A DNA stretch of 64,000 bases from Streptomyces sp. A0958 (GCF_004795035.1 NZ_SSBK01000026.1:34390-98389); one strand, 5' to 3'. Counted from the stretch's first letter, positions 17,821 to 26,986 are shown. Notes: generated from the letters alone by a model not told the origin. Numbers and translations are program-made.

Positions 17821-18660
17821 CTACGCGGAGGCCGCTGTGGAGCGTCGGCGGGCGGCGTACCAGACGATGCCCGCGGTGAGGGCGGCCGCGCTTACGGCTG
17901 CCGCAGTCATGAGTGCCGGACGCGGCGGCAGGGAGAACGACGGCACTCGTTGCTTGAGCCGGACGGGTCGGTCGAAGACGAGAATCGGCCACTCTCGGAG
18001 GGTCGCCTCCCGGCGCAGCGCGCGGTCCGGATTGACCGCGTGCGGATGGCCGACGGATTCCAGCATCGGGACATCGGTCGCGGAATCGCTGTACGCATAG
18101 CAGCGGGCCAGGTCGTAGCCCTCGGATACTGCGAGTGCCTTGATGGCCTCGGCCTTCGTGGGCCCGTAGGCGTAGTACTCCACCTCTCCCGTGAAGCAGC
18201 CGTCGTCGCCGACGACCATGCGGGTGGCGACGACGCGGTCGGCGCCCAGCAGCTCGCCGATCGGTTCGACTACCTCGGCGCCGGATGTCGAGACGATCAC
18301 CACATCGCGTCCGGCGGTGTGATGTTCCTCGATGAGCGTCGCCGCTTCGTCGTAGATGATCGGGTCGATCAAGTCATGCAGGGTCTCGGCCACGAGTTCC
18401 TTGACCTGCTGTACGTTCCAGCCCTTGCAGAGCGCCGAGAGGTATTCGCGCATCCGCTCCATCTGCTCGTGATCCGCACCCCCGGCCAGGAAGACGAACT
18501 GTACGTACGCGGTGCGCAGTACGGCGCGGCGGTTGATCAGCCCGCCATGGTAGAAGGACTTGCTGAAGGTCAGTGTCGAAGACTTCGCAATGACCGTCTT
18601 GTCCAGGTCGAAGAAGGCGGCTGTGCGCGGCAAGAAGCGGTTTTCCACAAGGCAGAGCAT
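17821..18660 (-). CDS. HAD-IB family phosphatase with C-terminal membrane anchor
   Basis: This SerB-like HAD phosphatase of 279 aa has motif I AAFFDLDKTVIAKSST, motif II VIVSTSGAEVV and motif III YAYSDSATDVPMLESVG. The C-terminus has one hydrophobic helix (MTAAAVSAAALTAGIVWYAA) followed by RRR, so it is probably membrane-tethered. As I recall, the S. coelicolor orthologue, next to ssd, is annotated as morphological-differentiation-associated. The substrate is unknown; family members act on phosphoserine or lysophospholipids. It is divergent from the ssd-tad operon. Confidence 0.85.
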   Translation of the reverse strand: MLCLVENRFLPRTAAFFDLDKTVIAKSSTLTFSKSFYHGGLINRRAVLRTAYVQFVFLAGGADHEQMERMREYLSALCKGWNVQQVKELVAETLHDLIDPIIYDEAATLIEEHHTAGRDVVIVSTSGAEVVEPIGELLGADRVVATRMVVGDDGCFTGEVEYYAYGPTKAEAIKALAVSEGYDLARCYAYSDSATDVPMLESVGHPHAVNPDRALRREATLREWPILVFDRPVRLKQRVPSFSLPPRPALMTAAAVSAAALTAGIVWYAARRRSTAASA

Positions 18661-18796
18661 AGGGGCCCGCCATTCGGCGTAAACCCCAGCGCGTGGGTTT
18701 GCTTGAGAAGGCCGTCGGGTACACCATGGAAGTCACGGATCGTTCGCGACCGTGCTAACCCGGTCCGGCTCCTCCCCCCCCCGAGTCGGCCGTGGG

Positions 18797-18831
18797 GACG
18801 ACCCCCGCTCTCCCCCCCGGCGGGGGTCGTC
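18797..18831. other. Hairpin with 11-bp arms in the ssd upstream region
   Basis: GACGACCCCCG and CGGGGGTCGTC flank a 13-base loop containing seven C; an eight-C run lies just to the left. It sits about 330 bp upstream of ssd and 137 bp upstream of the divergent HAD gene, so it is not a simple 3' terminator for either. Confidence 0.5.
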
Positions 18832-18986
18832 GCATGTCCGGACGCGGTTCTCCCGTACGGAATCGACCATTTCTCCTCCTTCTTGCCCATGTCGCTCCAT
18901 GCCTGTGCGCGACTCACTTTAGAGTGCACCGTGACGCTGGGTAGCGAAAGGGTCGCAACCGGAAGTCACTGGTATGAGCGACGGAG

Positions 18987-19013
18987 TTATTCACAACCGT
19001 TGAGTTGTCCACG
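18987..19013 (+). promoter_or_regulatory. Two candidate DnaA boxes upstream of ssd/tad
   Basis: TTATTCACA (18987-18995) fits the general DnaA consensus TTATNCACA. TTGTCCACG (19005-19013) fits the Streptomyces consensus TTGTCCACA with one mismatch. Both are in the same orientation, nine bases apart, in an AT-richer stretch about 150 bp before ssd. Confidence 0.4.
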
Positions 19014-19161
19014 GTTTTTGACCAAGATCCACATGATTTCCCGAAGCGCTGCACCGTGATTCCACCCGTGAAGTCCACGGGTACCGGAATCGCCGTTCTC
19101 GGAAGGCCCCGAGATCGCCGTGAACCCGCGGCGAAGGTGAGCGATGTAGGGGGTGGAGAAC

Positions 19162-20289
19162 GTGGCTGAATCCAGTGCACGGGATCGTCTGCCGGCTGCC
19201 GGCGTGCGACGCGGCGGACCGCTGATCGTGACCGAGGATGTGGAGCTGCTCGACGATCTGCTCAGGCTGTGTGCGGCCGCCGGTGCGGAGCCGGAAGTGC
19301 ATCACACGCTGCCCGACCGCAGAGGGGGCTGGGAACAGGCTCCGATGGTGCTCGTCGGTGACGACGCGGCCGCGCGGTGCCGGGGGGCGGCGCGCAGGCG
19401 GGGCGTGATGCTCGTGGGCCGGGACCAGGACGTACCCGATGTCTGGCGCCAGGCCGTCGAGATCGGTGCCGAGTACGTGCTCCGGTTGCCCGATTCCGAG
19501 AGCTGGCTCGTGGATCAGATCGCCAACGCGGTAGAAGGCGTCGGCCGGCCCGCGCTCACGGTAGGGGTGATCGGGGGCCGGGGTGGCGCTGGTGCCTCCA
19601 CGCTGGCGTGCGCTCTTGCCGTGGCCGCGGCAAGAGCCGGGCAACGAACGATGCTCATCGACGGGGACCCGCTGGGCGGTGGCATCGACGTGTTGCTCGG
19701 CGGTGAGCGAGCCGAGGGGATGAGGTGGCCTGATTTCGCCCATTCCCAGGGGCGGGTCGGTGGGGGCGCGCTGGAGGAATCGCTGCCCGCGTTGCATGGG
19801 TTGCGGGTGCTCAGCTGGGGCCGCGACGACTGGGTCGTCATCCCGCCGCCGGCCATGCGGTCGGTTCTGGCCGCAGCGCGCAGGCTCGGCGGGGTGGTGG
19901 TGGTCGATCTGCCGCGCCGGGTGGACGAGGCGGTGGCCGAAGCCCTCGCCCAGCTTGATCTGGGCCTTGTGGTCGTCCCGGGGGAGCTGCGGGCGGTCGC
20001 GGCGGCGAAGCGGGTGGTGTCGATGGCCGGGATGGTGCTGGATGACCTGCGGGTCGTGGCACGAGGGCCGTACGCGTCCGGGCTGGACGAAGAATGGGTG
20101 GCCGACGCCATGGGCCTGCCACTCGCCGGTGAAGTCCCCTTCGAGAGAGGGCTGCTGGCCGAGCAGAACATGGGTGAGCCGCCCGGTGGCAGTGCACGCG
20201 GGCCGCTTGCCAGGTTCTGCACTGCCTTCTGGGAACGGGCTCTCGTCGGGGAGGGCGCCAAAGGCCCGGTCGCGGGGGGCCTCTCATGA
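19162..20289 (+). CDS. ssd: Septum site-determining protein Ssd (CpaE/MinD-like)
   Basis: This 375-aa protein belongs to the CpaE/MinD-like group called Ssd in actinobacteria. An N-terminal receiver-like region (about 1-130) precedes a MinD-type ATPase with VGVIGGRGGAGASTLACALA, where the usual Walker A Lys/Thr pattern is degenerate (GGAGAST), and TMLIDGDPLGGGIDVL. In Mycobacterium, Ssd affects septum formation. In Tad loci, CpaE proteins position the pilus machine. The GTG at 19162 has AGGGGG eight bases upstream and is preferred to the GTG at 19153. Its stop overlaps the tadA start (ATGA), so it heads the operon. Confidence 0.85.
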   Translation: MAESSARDRLPAAGVRRGGPLIVTEDVELLDDLLRLCAAAGAEPEVHHTLPDRRGGWEQAPMVLVGDDAAARCRGAARRRGVMLVGRDQDVPDVWRQAVEIGAEYVLRLPDSESWLVDQIANAVEGVGRPALTVGVIGGRGGAGASTLACALAVAAARAGQRTMLIDGDPLGGGIDVLLGGERAEGMRWPDFAHSQGRVGGGALEESLPALHGLRVLSWGRDDWVVIPPPAMRSVLAAARRLGGVVVVDLPRRVDEAVAEALAQLDLGLVVVPGELRAVAAAKRVVSMAGMVLDDLRVVARGPYASGLDEEWVADAMGLPLAGEVPFERGLLAEQNMGEPPGGSARGPLARFCTAFWERALVGEGAKGPVAGGLS

Positions 20290-21434
20290 CCGAGGCGCTG
20301 CTCGATGCCGTACGGCAACGGCTTGCGCACAGCGGCACAGCGCCGACCCCAGCCGGGGTTGCCGCCGCACTGCGCGCGCAGGGGCGGTTGCTCGGCACGG
20401 CGGAAGTGCTCGGCAGAGCCGATGAGTTGCGGGGGGAGCTGATCGGTACGGGGGTGCTGGAACCGCTCCTCGCCGACCCGCAGGTCACGGATGTACTGGT
20501 GTCCGCGCCCGACAGGGTGTGGGTGGACCGGGGCGGCGGACTCGAACTCACCGAGGTGACCTTCGCCGACGCGGCGGCCGTCCGCAGGCTGGCGCAGCGG
20601 CTCGCGGCCGTGGCGGGGCGGCGGCTCGACGACGCCAGACCCTGGGTGGACGCGAGGCTCCCGGACGGGACGCGGATGCATGCGGTGCTTCCTCCGGTGT
20701 CCGTCGGCTCGACGTGCCTGTCGCTGCGGGTGGTCAGGCCCAGGGCGTTCTCGCTGACGGAGCTGGTGGAGGCCGGGACGGTGCCGCCCGGAGGTGACCG
20801 GGTGCTGAGGGCTCTGGTGGAGGCCCGGGTCTCGTACCTGATCAGTGGGGGGACGGGGGCGGGAAAGACGACTCTCCTTTCGAGCCTGCTGGGGGTGGTG
20901 GGGGGACGTGAGCGGATTGTGCTCGCCGAGGATTCGGCGGAGCTACGGCCGGACCACCCCCACGTCGTGCGGTTGGAGTCGCGCCCCGCGAATCAGGAGG
21001 GTGCCGGACAGGTGACCCTCAGGGATCTGGTGCGTCAAGCCCTGCGTATGCGTCCCGACCGGCTCGTGGTCGGTGAGGTGCGGGGAAGCGAGGTCACTGA
21101 GCTCCTGGCCGCCCTGAACACGGGACATGAAGGTGGTTGTGGAACTGTTCATGCCAATGCTGCCGGACGCGTTCCGGCCCGGCTGGAGGCGCTCGGGACT
21201 GCGGCGGGTCTGGACCGGGCGGCGCTGCACAGCCAGTTGGCGGCGGCCTTGTCGGTGGTGGTCCACCTTGCACGGGACCGCGCGGGGCGCCGCCGGATCG
21301 CCGATGTCCATGTGCTGGAACGGAATGCGGCGGGTCTGGTTGTCACGGTGCCTGCACTGCGTTGGAGCGCCGCGGGTTTCGAGCGTGAACGGGGCTGGGA
21401 GCGGCTGCGGGAGCTCACCGGGGGCGTGTTGTGA
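20286..21434 (+). CDS. tadA: TadA/CpaF-family secretion ATPase
   Basis: This type II/IV secretion-system ATPase powers Flp/Tad pilus assembly. The Walker A is LISGGTGAGKTTLLSSLLG near residue 190. The Asp box is IVLAEDSAELRP and the Walker B/His region is RMRPDRLVVGEVRGSE with TGHEGGCGTVHANAA. Length (382 aa) is typical. It overlaps ssd and tadB by four bases on each side, so translation is likely coupled along the operon. Confidence 0.92.
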   Translation: MTEALLDAVRQRLAHSGTAPTPAGVAAALRAQGRLLGTAEVLGRADELRGELIGTGVLEPLLADPQVTDVLVSAPDRVWVDRGGGLELTEVTFADAAAVRRLAQRLAAVAGRRLDDARPWVDARLPDGTRMHAVLPPVSVGSTCLSLRVVRPRAFSLTELVEAGTVPPGGDRVLRALVEARVSYLISGGTGAGKTTLLSSLLGVVGGRERIVLAEDSAELRPDHPHVVRLESRPANQEGAGQVTLRDLVRQALRMRPDRLVVGEVRGSEVTELLAALNTGHEGGCGTVHANAAGRVPARLEALGTAAGLDRAALHSQLAAALSVVVHLARDRAGRRRIADVHVLERNAAGLVVTVPALRWSAAGFERERGWERLRELTGGVL

Positions 21435-22312
21435 CCGGGGGGCCGACGGCGGCGGCAGCGCCGGAGCTGGTGTATGCCGCAGCGCTGTGTGTGGCGACGG
21501 CGGTCTGGCTGGTGGTGGGGCACGGGCGAACACTGCGGAGAGCGCGGGGGCTGTTCTCCGACGAGGGCAGGCTGTCGCGGCCCGAGGAGCGGTGGGGGAG
21601 TGTCCGCACCCGGATTCAGGAGCGGCTGAAGGGGCGGTGGGAGTGGCTCTGCCTGCCGGTGGCCTCGGTTCTGGCGGTTCTCGGACAGTCAGTGCTGCCG
21701 ATGGTCGCGGGGGCGGCCGCGATTCCTGTGGTGCGGAGGTGGTTGTGCAGAAGGAAACTGCGTGCGGAGCAGGAAGCCCGGGCTGACGGAGTCGTGGACC
21801 TGTGCGGTGCGCTGGTCGGCGAATTGAGAGCGGGGCACGAGCCGGGGCAGGCACTGCTCGCCGCGGTGCGCAGCACGGGTGTGCTGGGCGAAGCCGGATT
21901 CCGGGTATCGGCCGCCGCGCGGTTCGGTGGCGATGTCCCGAATGCGCTGGTGCAAGCGGCGGGTGAACCGGGTCTGGAGGGGTTGGCCGGAGTGGCCGCC
22001 TGCTGGCGGGTGGCAGTGGGCAGCGGGGCAGGCCTTGCGGCGGGGCTGGACCGGCTGGAGAGCGCGTTGCGGGCCGAGCGTCGTCAGCGCGAGGAGCTGC
22101 GGGCGCAACTGGCGGGCGCGTGGTCGACGGTCGCGGTCCTCGCTCTACTGCCGGTGCTGGGCATGGGACTGGGCGCCGCCCTGGGAGCAGATCCGCTGAG
22201 GGTGTTGTTCCACAGTCCCGCCGGCTTGGTCTGCCTGGTCATGGGCGGGCTGCTGGAGGTCTGCGGTCTTCTGTGGGCCGCCCGGATCGTGCGGGCGGGA
22301 GAAGTGGGATGA
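21431..22312 (+). CDS. tadB: TadB-like type II secretion F-domain membrane protein
   Basis: This 293-aa inner-membrane platform protein of the Tad system has an N-terminal helix (LVYAAALCVATAVWLVVG) and a central helix pair around residues 70-95. A cytoplasmic GspF-like domain (VVDLCGALVGELRAGHEPGQAL) and C-terminal helices (VAVLALLPVLGMGLGAAL; LVCLVMGGLLEVCGLLWAA) follow. The GTG start overlaps the tadA stop; its own stop overlaps the tadC start. Confidence 0.85.
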   Translation: MTGGPTAAAAPELVYAAALCVATAVWLVVGHGRTLRRARGLFSDEGRLSRPEERWGSVRTRIQERLKGRWEWLCLPVASVLAVLGQSVLPMVAGAAAIPVVRRWLCRRKLRAEQEARADGVVDLCGALVGELRAGHEPGQALLAAVRSTGVLGEAGFRVSAAARFGGDVPNALVQAAGEPGLEGLAGVAACWRVAVGSGAGLAAGLDRLESALRAERRQREELRAQLAGAWSTVAVLALLPVLGMGLGAALGADPLRVLFHSPAGLVCLVMGGLLEVCGLLWAARIVRAGEVG

Positions 22313-23148
22313 GGGTCTTGGCCGGCGATGTCGTTCATGCGGTTGGGGCCGTTGGGGTGGCACTGGGTCTCTGCGGCCAGGTGGTTGTGCCGTTGGTCAG
22401 GCGGCAGACCGGTCAGCGGGTGCGACGGCGGGGCGAGTGGCTTCTCGCGGTAGCTCCGGTGGCGCCTGCGGTGTGGTCGGGTCCGCCCCGGGCGGCCATG
22501 CCGCAGGTGGGGCGGCCGGTGTCCGTGGGGCCGGCCAAACGGTGGGCGGCGTTGCTGGGTGTCGTGCTGACCGGCTGGTTCCTCGTTGGGGGTCCGGCGG
22601 GGTGGGCGGTTGGTCTGGCGTCGGCCTACGGCGCCTGGCGGTGGCAGCGGGCTCGCCTCGGGCAGGCCGCCGGGCTCGCGGCGGAGGAGAAGGCGCGTGC
22701 GGCGGAGGCCGCGCGGCAACTTCCTCTGGCCGCCGACCTGCTGGCGGCCTGTATCTCCGCCGGTGCCGGTCCGACGGAGGCGGCCGAGGCGGTGGGTGAG
22801 TCGCTGGGCGGCCCCGTGGGCGAGCAGCTTGCACGCACCGCGGCGGAAATCCGGCTCGGTGGTGACCCAGCCGTCGCTTGGGGGCGGTTCGGAGGAATAC
22901 CGGGTGCTGCAGCGCTGGCCAGCTGCCTGGACCGAGCGGGTTCGACCGGTGCTCCGGCGGCGGTGCCGGTCGCCCGGATGGCCGAAGCGTTGCGGGCCGA
23001 GCGGGCGAGGGCGGCTGTGGCCCGGGCCCAGCGAGCCGCCGTGATGGTCACCGCGCCTGTCGGGCTCTGCTTCCTCCCCGCCTTTTTGGCGGTAGGGGTG
23101 GCGCCTGTGGTGATCGGGCTGGCCGGGGGCTTGCTGCAACCCGCATAG
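22309..23148 (+). CDS. tadC: TadC-like type II secretion F-domain membrane protein
   Basis: This is the second GspF-type platform protein of the Tad system, 279 aa. The ATG at 22309 overlaps the tadB stop (ATGA); the longer open frame from 22120 runs through tadB in a shifted frame and is not used. Hydrophobic segments occur at the N-terminus, near residue 90 and at the C-terminus (VGLCFLPAFLAVGVAPVVIGLAGG). The F domain has ADLLAACISAGAGPTEAAEAVG. Confidence 0.85.
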   Translation: MRVLAGDVVHAVGAVGVALGLCGQVVVPLVRRQTGQRVRRRGEWLLAVAPVAPAVWSGPPRAAMPQVGRPVSVGPAKRWAALLGVVLTGWFLVGGPAGWAVGLASAYGAWRWQRARLGQAAGLAAEEKARAAEAARQLPLAADLLAACISAGAGPTEAAEAVGESLGGPVGEQLARTAAEIRLGGDPAVAWGRFGGIPGAAALASCLDRAGSTGAPAAVPVARMAEALRAERARAAVARAQRAAVMVTAPVGLCFLPAFLAVGVAPVVIGLAGGLLQPA

Positions 23149-23214
23149 CCGGAAAAGGACTGTAAGAGAAATATCATACGATTAATTCCGTAAGTGAGAT
23201 ATCGGGGGTTTGAA

Positions 23215-23421
23215 ATGGTGCGCAAGATCATGCACTGGGTGCGGTCCGTGTCCGACGTCGTCCGGGCCCGAGCCGACAGCGGAATGACAACTTCTGAGTA
23301 TGCGGTGGGCACGATCGCGGCCTGTGCCTTTGCCGCGGTGCTCTACAAGGTGGTCACCAGCCCTGCGGTCATGGCCCAGCTGCAATCGCTGCTGAAGGGC
23401 GCACTCGATGCGAAGTTCTGA
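23215..23421 (+). CDS. DUF4244 Flp-pilin-like protein
   Basis: This is a 68-aa small pilin candidate. A short basic leader is followed by SGMTTSEYAVGTIAACAFAAVLYKVVTSP, a Flp-pilin-like hydrophobic helix with the TSEYAVGT motif where prepilin cleavage would fall (SGM|TTSEYA). The ATG at 23215 has CGGGGG six bases upstream. A 66-bp AT-rich gap (AATATCATACGATTAATTCCG) separates it from tadC and may hold a separate promoter, so pilin could be made in excess of the machine. Confidence 0.85.
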   Translation: MVRKIMHWVRSVSDVVRARADSGMTTSEYAVGTIAACAFAAVLYKVVTSPAVMAQLQSLLKGALDAKF

Positions 23422-23926
23422 GACCGGCGCTGAAGCGGTGGCAGGCGTCAGGTGGCTGGGCGATCGGGGCGCGGTGACTGCGGAGGCCGCGATGGTGATC
23501 CCGGTGCTGGCGGTTTTCGCCCTCGCGTTGCTGTGGGCGTTGATGGCCGCCTCTGCCCAGATTCGTTGTGTGGATGCCGCCCGGGCCGGCGCCCGTGCGG
23601 CAGCCCGTTCGGAACCGGCGCCGCAGGTGAAGGAGGCCGCTCTTTCCTCAGCGCCCGAGGGGGCTGCGGTCGATGTGGAGCGGTCCGGGGCGCTGTGGCG
23701 GGTGAGGGTGACCGCCCCGACCCCCGGCCCCGGGCGCCTGGCCGTGACCCTGAGCGCGGAGGCCGCTGCGGCGGCGGAGGACGCGCCGGTGACGGGGGCC
23801 GCGTCGGTCGCGGAGACGGAAGCGGGTGCGAAGCCGGGGGCCAGGAGCGGGGCCGGGGCGGCGGATGGGCAGGGCGGAGGAGGAGGGCTTGGCGGGGGAC
23901 GAGCTGTGAGGGAGGACGAGGGGTGA
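23408..23926 (+). CDS. tadE: TadE-family pilus assembly protein
   Basis: This minor pseudopilin of 172 aa has the TadE signature RGAVTAEAAMVIPVLAVFALALLWALM near residue 20, a single transmembrane helix with the conserved Glu. The C-terminal half is Ala/Gly-rich low-complexity sequence with no recognised domain. The start lies inside the end of the pilin gene (14-base overlap). Confidence 0.8.
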   Translation: MRSSETGAEAVAGVRWLGDRGAVTAEAAMVIPVLAVFALALLWALMAASAQIRCVDAARAGARAAARSEPAPQVKEAALSSAPEGAAVDVERSGALWRVRVTAPTPGPGRLAVTLSAEAAAAAEDAPVTGAASVAETEAGAKPGARSGAGAADGQGGGGGLGGGRAVREDEG

Positions 23927-24489
23927 GGGGGTGGGGCCGGCCGCCGGTCTGCCCTCCGGCCCGGTGGTGGGTGCGTCCGTCGGCTCGGTGGGCGGCCCGA
24001 TGGCGGGGCCGGGCGGGGGATCAGGGGCTGGCGACTGTATGGGCTGCGGTGACCACGACGACGTTGTGCACCGTGTTCGCGGTGGTCCTGGCTCTCGGAC
24101 AGGTGGTGGCCGCCCGGCACCGTGCCGGGGGTGCGGCTGATCTGGCCGCTCTGGCTGCGGCCGACCGGGCACTGGAGGGCGTGGCGGAGGCATGCCGGTC
24201 GGCCCGGGAGGTGGCCGAGGCGCAGGGGGCGGAGGTGGTGCGGTGTGCTGTCCAGGGTCAGGTGGCCGATGTGACGGCCAGAGTGCGGTTCGGGCCGTAC
24301 GCGCCCGTGGTCAGGTCCCGGGCGGGGCCTGCGACGGCGGCTCCTCCGCCTTCGACGCCTCCGATGGAGACGCCACCGCGTCCGGCGGGCCAGGAGAGCC
24401 GGGCTCGGTCGGACCGTCCTCCGGGCCGGGCGAGCCCGGCGACGCAGGACCGTCTGGGGCAGGAGGTGCGGATCGGAGGAGTTCTGTGA
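23923..24489 (+). CDS. Rv3654c-family TadE-like protein
   Basis: This is the second TadE-like pseudopilin, 188 aa. The GTG at 23923 overlaps the tadE stop. An Arg/Trp-rich N-terminus of about 30 residues leads to GDQGLATVWAAVTTTTLCTVFAVVLALG. Then comes HRAGGAADLAALAAADRA, typical of TadG/Rv3654c proteins, with a likely disulfide pair in EACRSAREVAEAQGAEVVRC. The last 178 bases overlap the 3' end of the convergent helicase gene; both reading frames have plausible Pro/Ser-rich tails. Confidence 0.75.
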   Translation: MRGWGRPPVCPPARWWVRPSARWAARWRGRAGDQGLATVWAAVTTTTLCTVFAVVLALGQVVAARHRAGGAADLAALAAADRALEGVAEACRSAREVAEAQGAEVVRCAVQGQVADVTARVRFGPYAPVVRSRAGPATAAPPPSTPPMETPPRPAGQESRARSDRPPGRASPATQDRLGQEVRIGGVL

Positions 24490-26908
24490 GAAGCCGGACG
24501 GCGCCTCGTTTGTGCAGGGGCTCGTTGCCGTTGCCGCACTTCGGGGACTGGATGCAGGACGGGCAGCCCGCATCGCACTCGCAGGACGCGATGGCCAGGC
24601 GTGTGGCGGACAGCCACTCGCGTGCGGTGTGGAACGCGCGCTCGGCGAATCCGGCACCGCCGGGGTGGCCGTCGTACACGAAGACGGTCGGCAGCAAGGT
24701 GTCCGGGTGCAGGGGCACGGACACCCCGCCGATGTCCCAGCGGTCGCAGGTGGCGAAGAGCGGCAGCATCCCGATCGAGGCGTGCTCGGCGGCGTGCAGC
24801 GCGCCACCGAGGATCTCGGGATTGATCCGGGCGGCGTCGAGCTGCTCCTCGGTCACCGTCCACCACACGGCACGGGTGCGCAGGGTGCGGGGCGGCAGGT
24901 CCAGCTTGCTCTCGCCGAGCACCTCGCCGGTGATCAGTTTGCGGCGCAGGAAGGAGACGACCTGGTTGGTGACTTCGACGGACCCGTAACAGAGCCGCCC
25001 GTCCCCCCAGGGGATCTCGGTGTCGGTGTCCAGGACGGCGATGGCGGTGGTGTCGCGTGCGGTGGTCGAGTACGGCGGGGAGGCCTCCTCGACCAGGGCC
25101 ACGGAGTCCTCCAGGTCCAGTTTCCGGACCAGGTAGGTGCGGCCCTGGTGGAGGTGGACGGCACCCTCGTGCACGGCGCTGTGGGCGGCGGATTCGTCCA
25201 CGGTGCCCAGCAGCCTGCCGGTGCCCTCCTCGACGATCTGGACGGGCCGGCCGCCTTCGCCGCGGATGTCGGTGAGGTCGGCGGCCCGCTCGCGCCGGGT
25301 CCAGTGCCAGCCCGACGCCCGCTTGCGGAGCAGCTTCGCGGTCTCCAGCTGCGGGAGCAGACCGGCCGCGGCCGGTCCGAAGAGCTCCAGGTCGCGCTCG
25401 GTGAGCGGCAACTCTGCGGCGGCGGCGCACAGGTGGGGGGCCAGGACGTACGGGTTGTCCGGGTCGAGGACGGTCGACTCCACGGGCTGCTCGAACAGGG
25501 CCTCGGGGTGGTGGACGAGGAAGGTGTCCAGCGGATCGTCGCGGGCCACCAGGATGGCGAGGGCGCCCTGGCCCGCCCGGCCGGCCCGGCCCGCCTGCTG
25601 CCACAGGGAGGCCCTTGTGCCTGGGTATCCGGATATGACGACGGCGTCCAGGCCCGACACGTCGATGCCGAGTTCAAGGGCGGTGGTGGCGGCGAGGCCG
25701 AGCAGTTGGCCGGAGTGCAGAGCGCGTTCCAGGGCGCGGCGTTCCTCGGGGAGGTACCCCCCGCGGTAGGCGGCGACCCGCGCCGGGAGGGTGCGGTCGA
25801 CCTCGGCGAGGCGTTCCTTGGCGATGACGGAGATGAGCTCCGCGCCGCGCCGGGAGCGTACGAAGGCGACCGAGCGGACGCCCTGGACGGTGAGATCGGT
25901 GAGCAGGTCGGCGGTCTCGGCCGTGGCGGTACGGCGTACCGGGGCGCCCTTCTCGCCGTGGAGCTCGGTCAGCGGCGGCTCCCACAGGGCGAAGACCATC
26001 TCGCCGCGCGGGGAGGCGTCGTCGGCCACCTCTGTGACGGGGAGGCCGGTGAGGCGGCCCGCCGCGAGTGCGGGCTGCGCGGAGGTGGCGGAGGCGAGGA
26101 GGAAGACGGGGTCGGCGCCGTAACGGGCGCACAGACGACGGAGCCGGCGCACCACCTGGGCGACGTGGGAGCCGAAAACGCCCCGGTAGGTGTGGCACTC
26201 GTCGATGACGACGTAGCGCAGGGAGCGCAGGAAGGAGGACCAGCGGGGGTGTGACGGGAGTATCCCGCGGTGCAGCATGTCGGGATTGGTGAGGACGTAG
26301 TTGGCGTACTGGCGCACCCACTCGCGTTCTTCGAAGGGGGTGTCACCGTCGAAGACGGCGGGCCGGACGCCGTTGCCCAGCGGGGCCGCGAGGGCCCTGA
26401 CCGAGCGCCGCTGGTCGGCCGCCAGGGCCTTGGTGGGGGCGAGGTAGAGAGCGGTGGCCCCGCGCCCGTTGGGGGCCTCGGAGCCGTCCAGGAGGGCGCT
26501 GAGCACCGGGGCGAGGTAGGCCAGCGACTTGCCGGAGGCGGTTCCGGTGGCGATCACGACCGATGTGCCGTCCAGAGCGTGCTCCGCGGCGGCCGCCTGA
26601 TGGGCCCAGGGGTGGTCGATGCCGGCCTTCTGGATGGCCGCGATCACTTCTGGACGGATGCGATCGGGCCAGACGGCATGGGTTCCCGCGCGCGGGGGCA
26701 GGTGCTCCGTATGAGTGATGCGCGCGGACCGGCCCGCCCCTGCGGCGAGCCGGTCGAGGACCATGTCGGGAGAGGGGCGGGAGCCCCCACTCTCCGGGGG
26801 TCGACTGGGGCGGTGATTCTTGGCCATCGGCACCGAGTGTGTCACTGGCAAGGCGGACAATGGTCCCAAGGCGTCGTGCATGGCTGCCGGTAAGTGATTG
26901 AATGCCAT
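24311..26908 (-). CDS. DEAD/DEAH-box helicase, Hrq1/MrfA-like, with DUF1998-type Zn site
   Basis: This superfamily 2 helicase of 865 aa has Walker A IATGTASGKSLAYL, Walker B VIDECHTYRG (DECH), motif III LLASATSAQP and motif VI QQAGRAGRAGQG. A C-terminal four-Cys cluster (CECDAGCPSCIQSPKC) is typical of the DUF1998/Hrq1 group, which includes Bacillus MrfA, a mitomycin-lesion repair factor. DNA repair is therefore the best guess. The open frame continues to 27487 through bldG, but family proteins begin at this MAFNHLPAAMHDALG (ATG 26908). It is divergent from bldG and its tail overlaps the Tad operon end. Confidence 0.88.
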   Translation of the reverse strand: MAFNHLPAAMHDALGPLSALPVTHSVPMAKNHRPSRPPESGGSRPSPDMVLDRLAAGAGRSARITHTEHLPPRAGTHAVWPDRIRPEVIAAIQKAGIDHPWAHQAAAAEHALDGTSVVIATGTASGKSLAYLAPVLSALLDGSEAPNGRGATALYLAPTKALAADQRRSVRALAAPLGNGVRPAVFDGDTPFEEREWVRQYANYVLTNPDMLHRGILPSHPRWSSFLRSLRYVVIDECHTYRGVFGSHVAQVVRRLRRLCARYGADPVFLLASATSAQPALAAGRLTGLPVTEVADDASPRGEMVFALWEPPLTELHGEKGAPVRRTATAETADLLTDLTVQGVRSVAFVRSRRGAELISVIAKERLAEVDRTLPARVAAYRGGYLPEERRALERALHSGQLLGLAATTALELGIDVSGLDAVVISGYPGTRASLWQQAGRAGRAGQGALAILVARDDPLDTFLVHHPEALFEQPVESTVLDPDNPYVLAPHLCAAAAELPLTERDLELFGPAAAGLLPQLETAKLLRKRASGWHWTRRERAADLTDIRGEGGRPVQIVEEGTGRLLGTVDESAAHSAVHEGAVHLHQGRTYLVRKLDLEDSVALVEEASPPYSTTARDTTAIAVLDTDTEIPWGDGRLCYGSVEVTNQVVSFLRRKLITGEVLGESKLDLPPRTLRTRAVWWTVTEEQLDAARINPEILGGALHAAEHASIGMLPLFATCDRWDIGGVSVPLHPDTLLPTVFVYDGHPGGAGFAERAFHTAREWLSATRLAIASCECDAGCPSCIQSPKCGNGNEPLHKRGAVRLLTELLRSAPPAPDGPASPGSPGPEDGPTEPGSPGPPDAVASPSEASKAEEPPSQAPPGT

Positions 26909-26986
26909 CGCGGCTGGCGATCCGTCCCCCGGCTCCGTCGGGGAGACCGAGGGGCGACCGCTCGATAGCAAGGTGCTGGAGGATCC

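Noticed and set aside
17459..18100. 213-aa plus-strand frame between the Fic-like and HAD-IB genes
   Set aside because: Half of it is antisense to the HAD-IB gene, and there is no convincing ribosome-binding site or domain.
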